Assembly: GCF_036370855.1 (NCBI RefSeq) | Contig: NC_088098.1 | Location: forward strand, 204,521,336 to 204,585,335 | Direction: 5' to 3' | Length of the DNA: 64,000 bases | Source: Dromaius novaehollandiae | Taxonomy: Eukaryota; Chordata; Aves; Casuariiformes; Dromaiidae | Shown here: piece by piece, positions 63,771 to 64,000 of the stretch | How the letters are laid out: every line of letters begins with the position of its first letter | Numbering within the stretch: the first letter of the stretch is position 1 | Translations under genes and position numbers: made by a program | The notes under the pieces: generated by a model | Database searches by the model: none | What the model was told of the DNA's origin: nothing | Seen by the model: the letters and a program-made list of their open reading frames with translations, nothing else

Positions 63771-64000
63771 CTGTAATCCAAAAAACAAACAAACAAAAAA
63801 TACAAAATTAGCACAGTATGTTGATACAGCCAGGCTCTGCACCTTGAATTTAACTGCACAAACAGTCCCAGGGGACTTGTATTAAGATAGTGGATTCAAA
63901 TAATTTAGGAACATTTACAGTAACTTCTCTGTACATGAAGCAAGAGTATATTGAATACTTTTTGTTCCATATCTCTTATCTAATTTTATTCATGTTTTAT
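58968..64000 (-). other. ARHGAP42 introns flanking the PH exon (58968-63660, 63771-64000)
   Basis: AT-rich, no recognised repeat or gene. The exon preceding the PH exon lies beyond the window. Confidence 0.8.
63661..63770 (-). CDS. ARHGAP42: ARHGAP42 exon: PH domain, middle
   Basis: 110 nt. The acceptor is TTTTGGATTACAG and the donor GTTTGAAT (GT, weak +3). It begins in phase 0 with [19 protein letters not shown] and ends EVFE plus AG. Core strands of the PH fold, including the basic [15 protein letters not shown] stretch. The first exon of the gene inside the window; the preceding exon is not within the remaining 230 bases. Confidence 0.95.

Noticed and set aside
1-64000. tRNA, rRNA, CRISPR or bacterial-type features
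   Set aside because: None seen; the window is vertebrate genomic DNA.

Overview
The window is nuclear genomic DNA from an amniote, most likely a bird. It is AT-rich, intron-dominated and low in repeats. The recognisable interspersed repeats are CR1 LINE pieces plus a few very old SINE-like remnants, as in avian genomes. No bacterial-style operon or plasmid structure is present. Two conserved vertebrate genes were found by joining short exons across introns with correct splice sites and reading phases; almost none of the long open frames in the window are real.

Left part (1-8634, + strand): the last three coding exons of the progesterone receptor gene PGR (997-1127, 6163-6320, 8479-8634). They encode the C-terminal half of the ligand-binding domain and end in the family's typical tail and a TGA. 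From 8635 a probable long 3' UTR follows, with several AATAAA signals.

Right part (29196-63770, - strand): fifteen consecutive exons of ARHGAP42 (GRAF3), a Rho GTPase-activating protein. They run from the middle of the PH domain, through the RhoGAP domain with its catalytic arginine and the serine/proline-rich region, to the C-terminal SH3 domain and stop. The fifteen pieces join without a phase error into 564 codons including the stop. The 5' half of the gene (BAR domain and start of the PH domain) lies beyond the right edge.

PGR and ARHGAP42 converge tail to tail, as in mammals (human 11q22.1). The roughly 20 kb between them holds homopolymers and microsatellites, a decayed coding-like and LTR-like patch (about 19.6-20.3 kb), a GC-rich block (22.3-22.6 kb), and three exon-like + strand segments (12478-12615, 18777-18856, 29058-29109). 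Their splice phases are mutually compatible and would give a small charged, helical C-terminal protein fragment that I do not recognise. This possible unannotated gene, or alternative PGR tail, is the most interesting unexplained signal. Its last piece lies antisense to the ARHGAP42 3' UTR.
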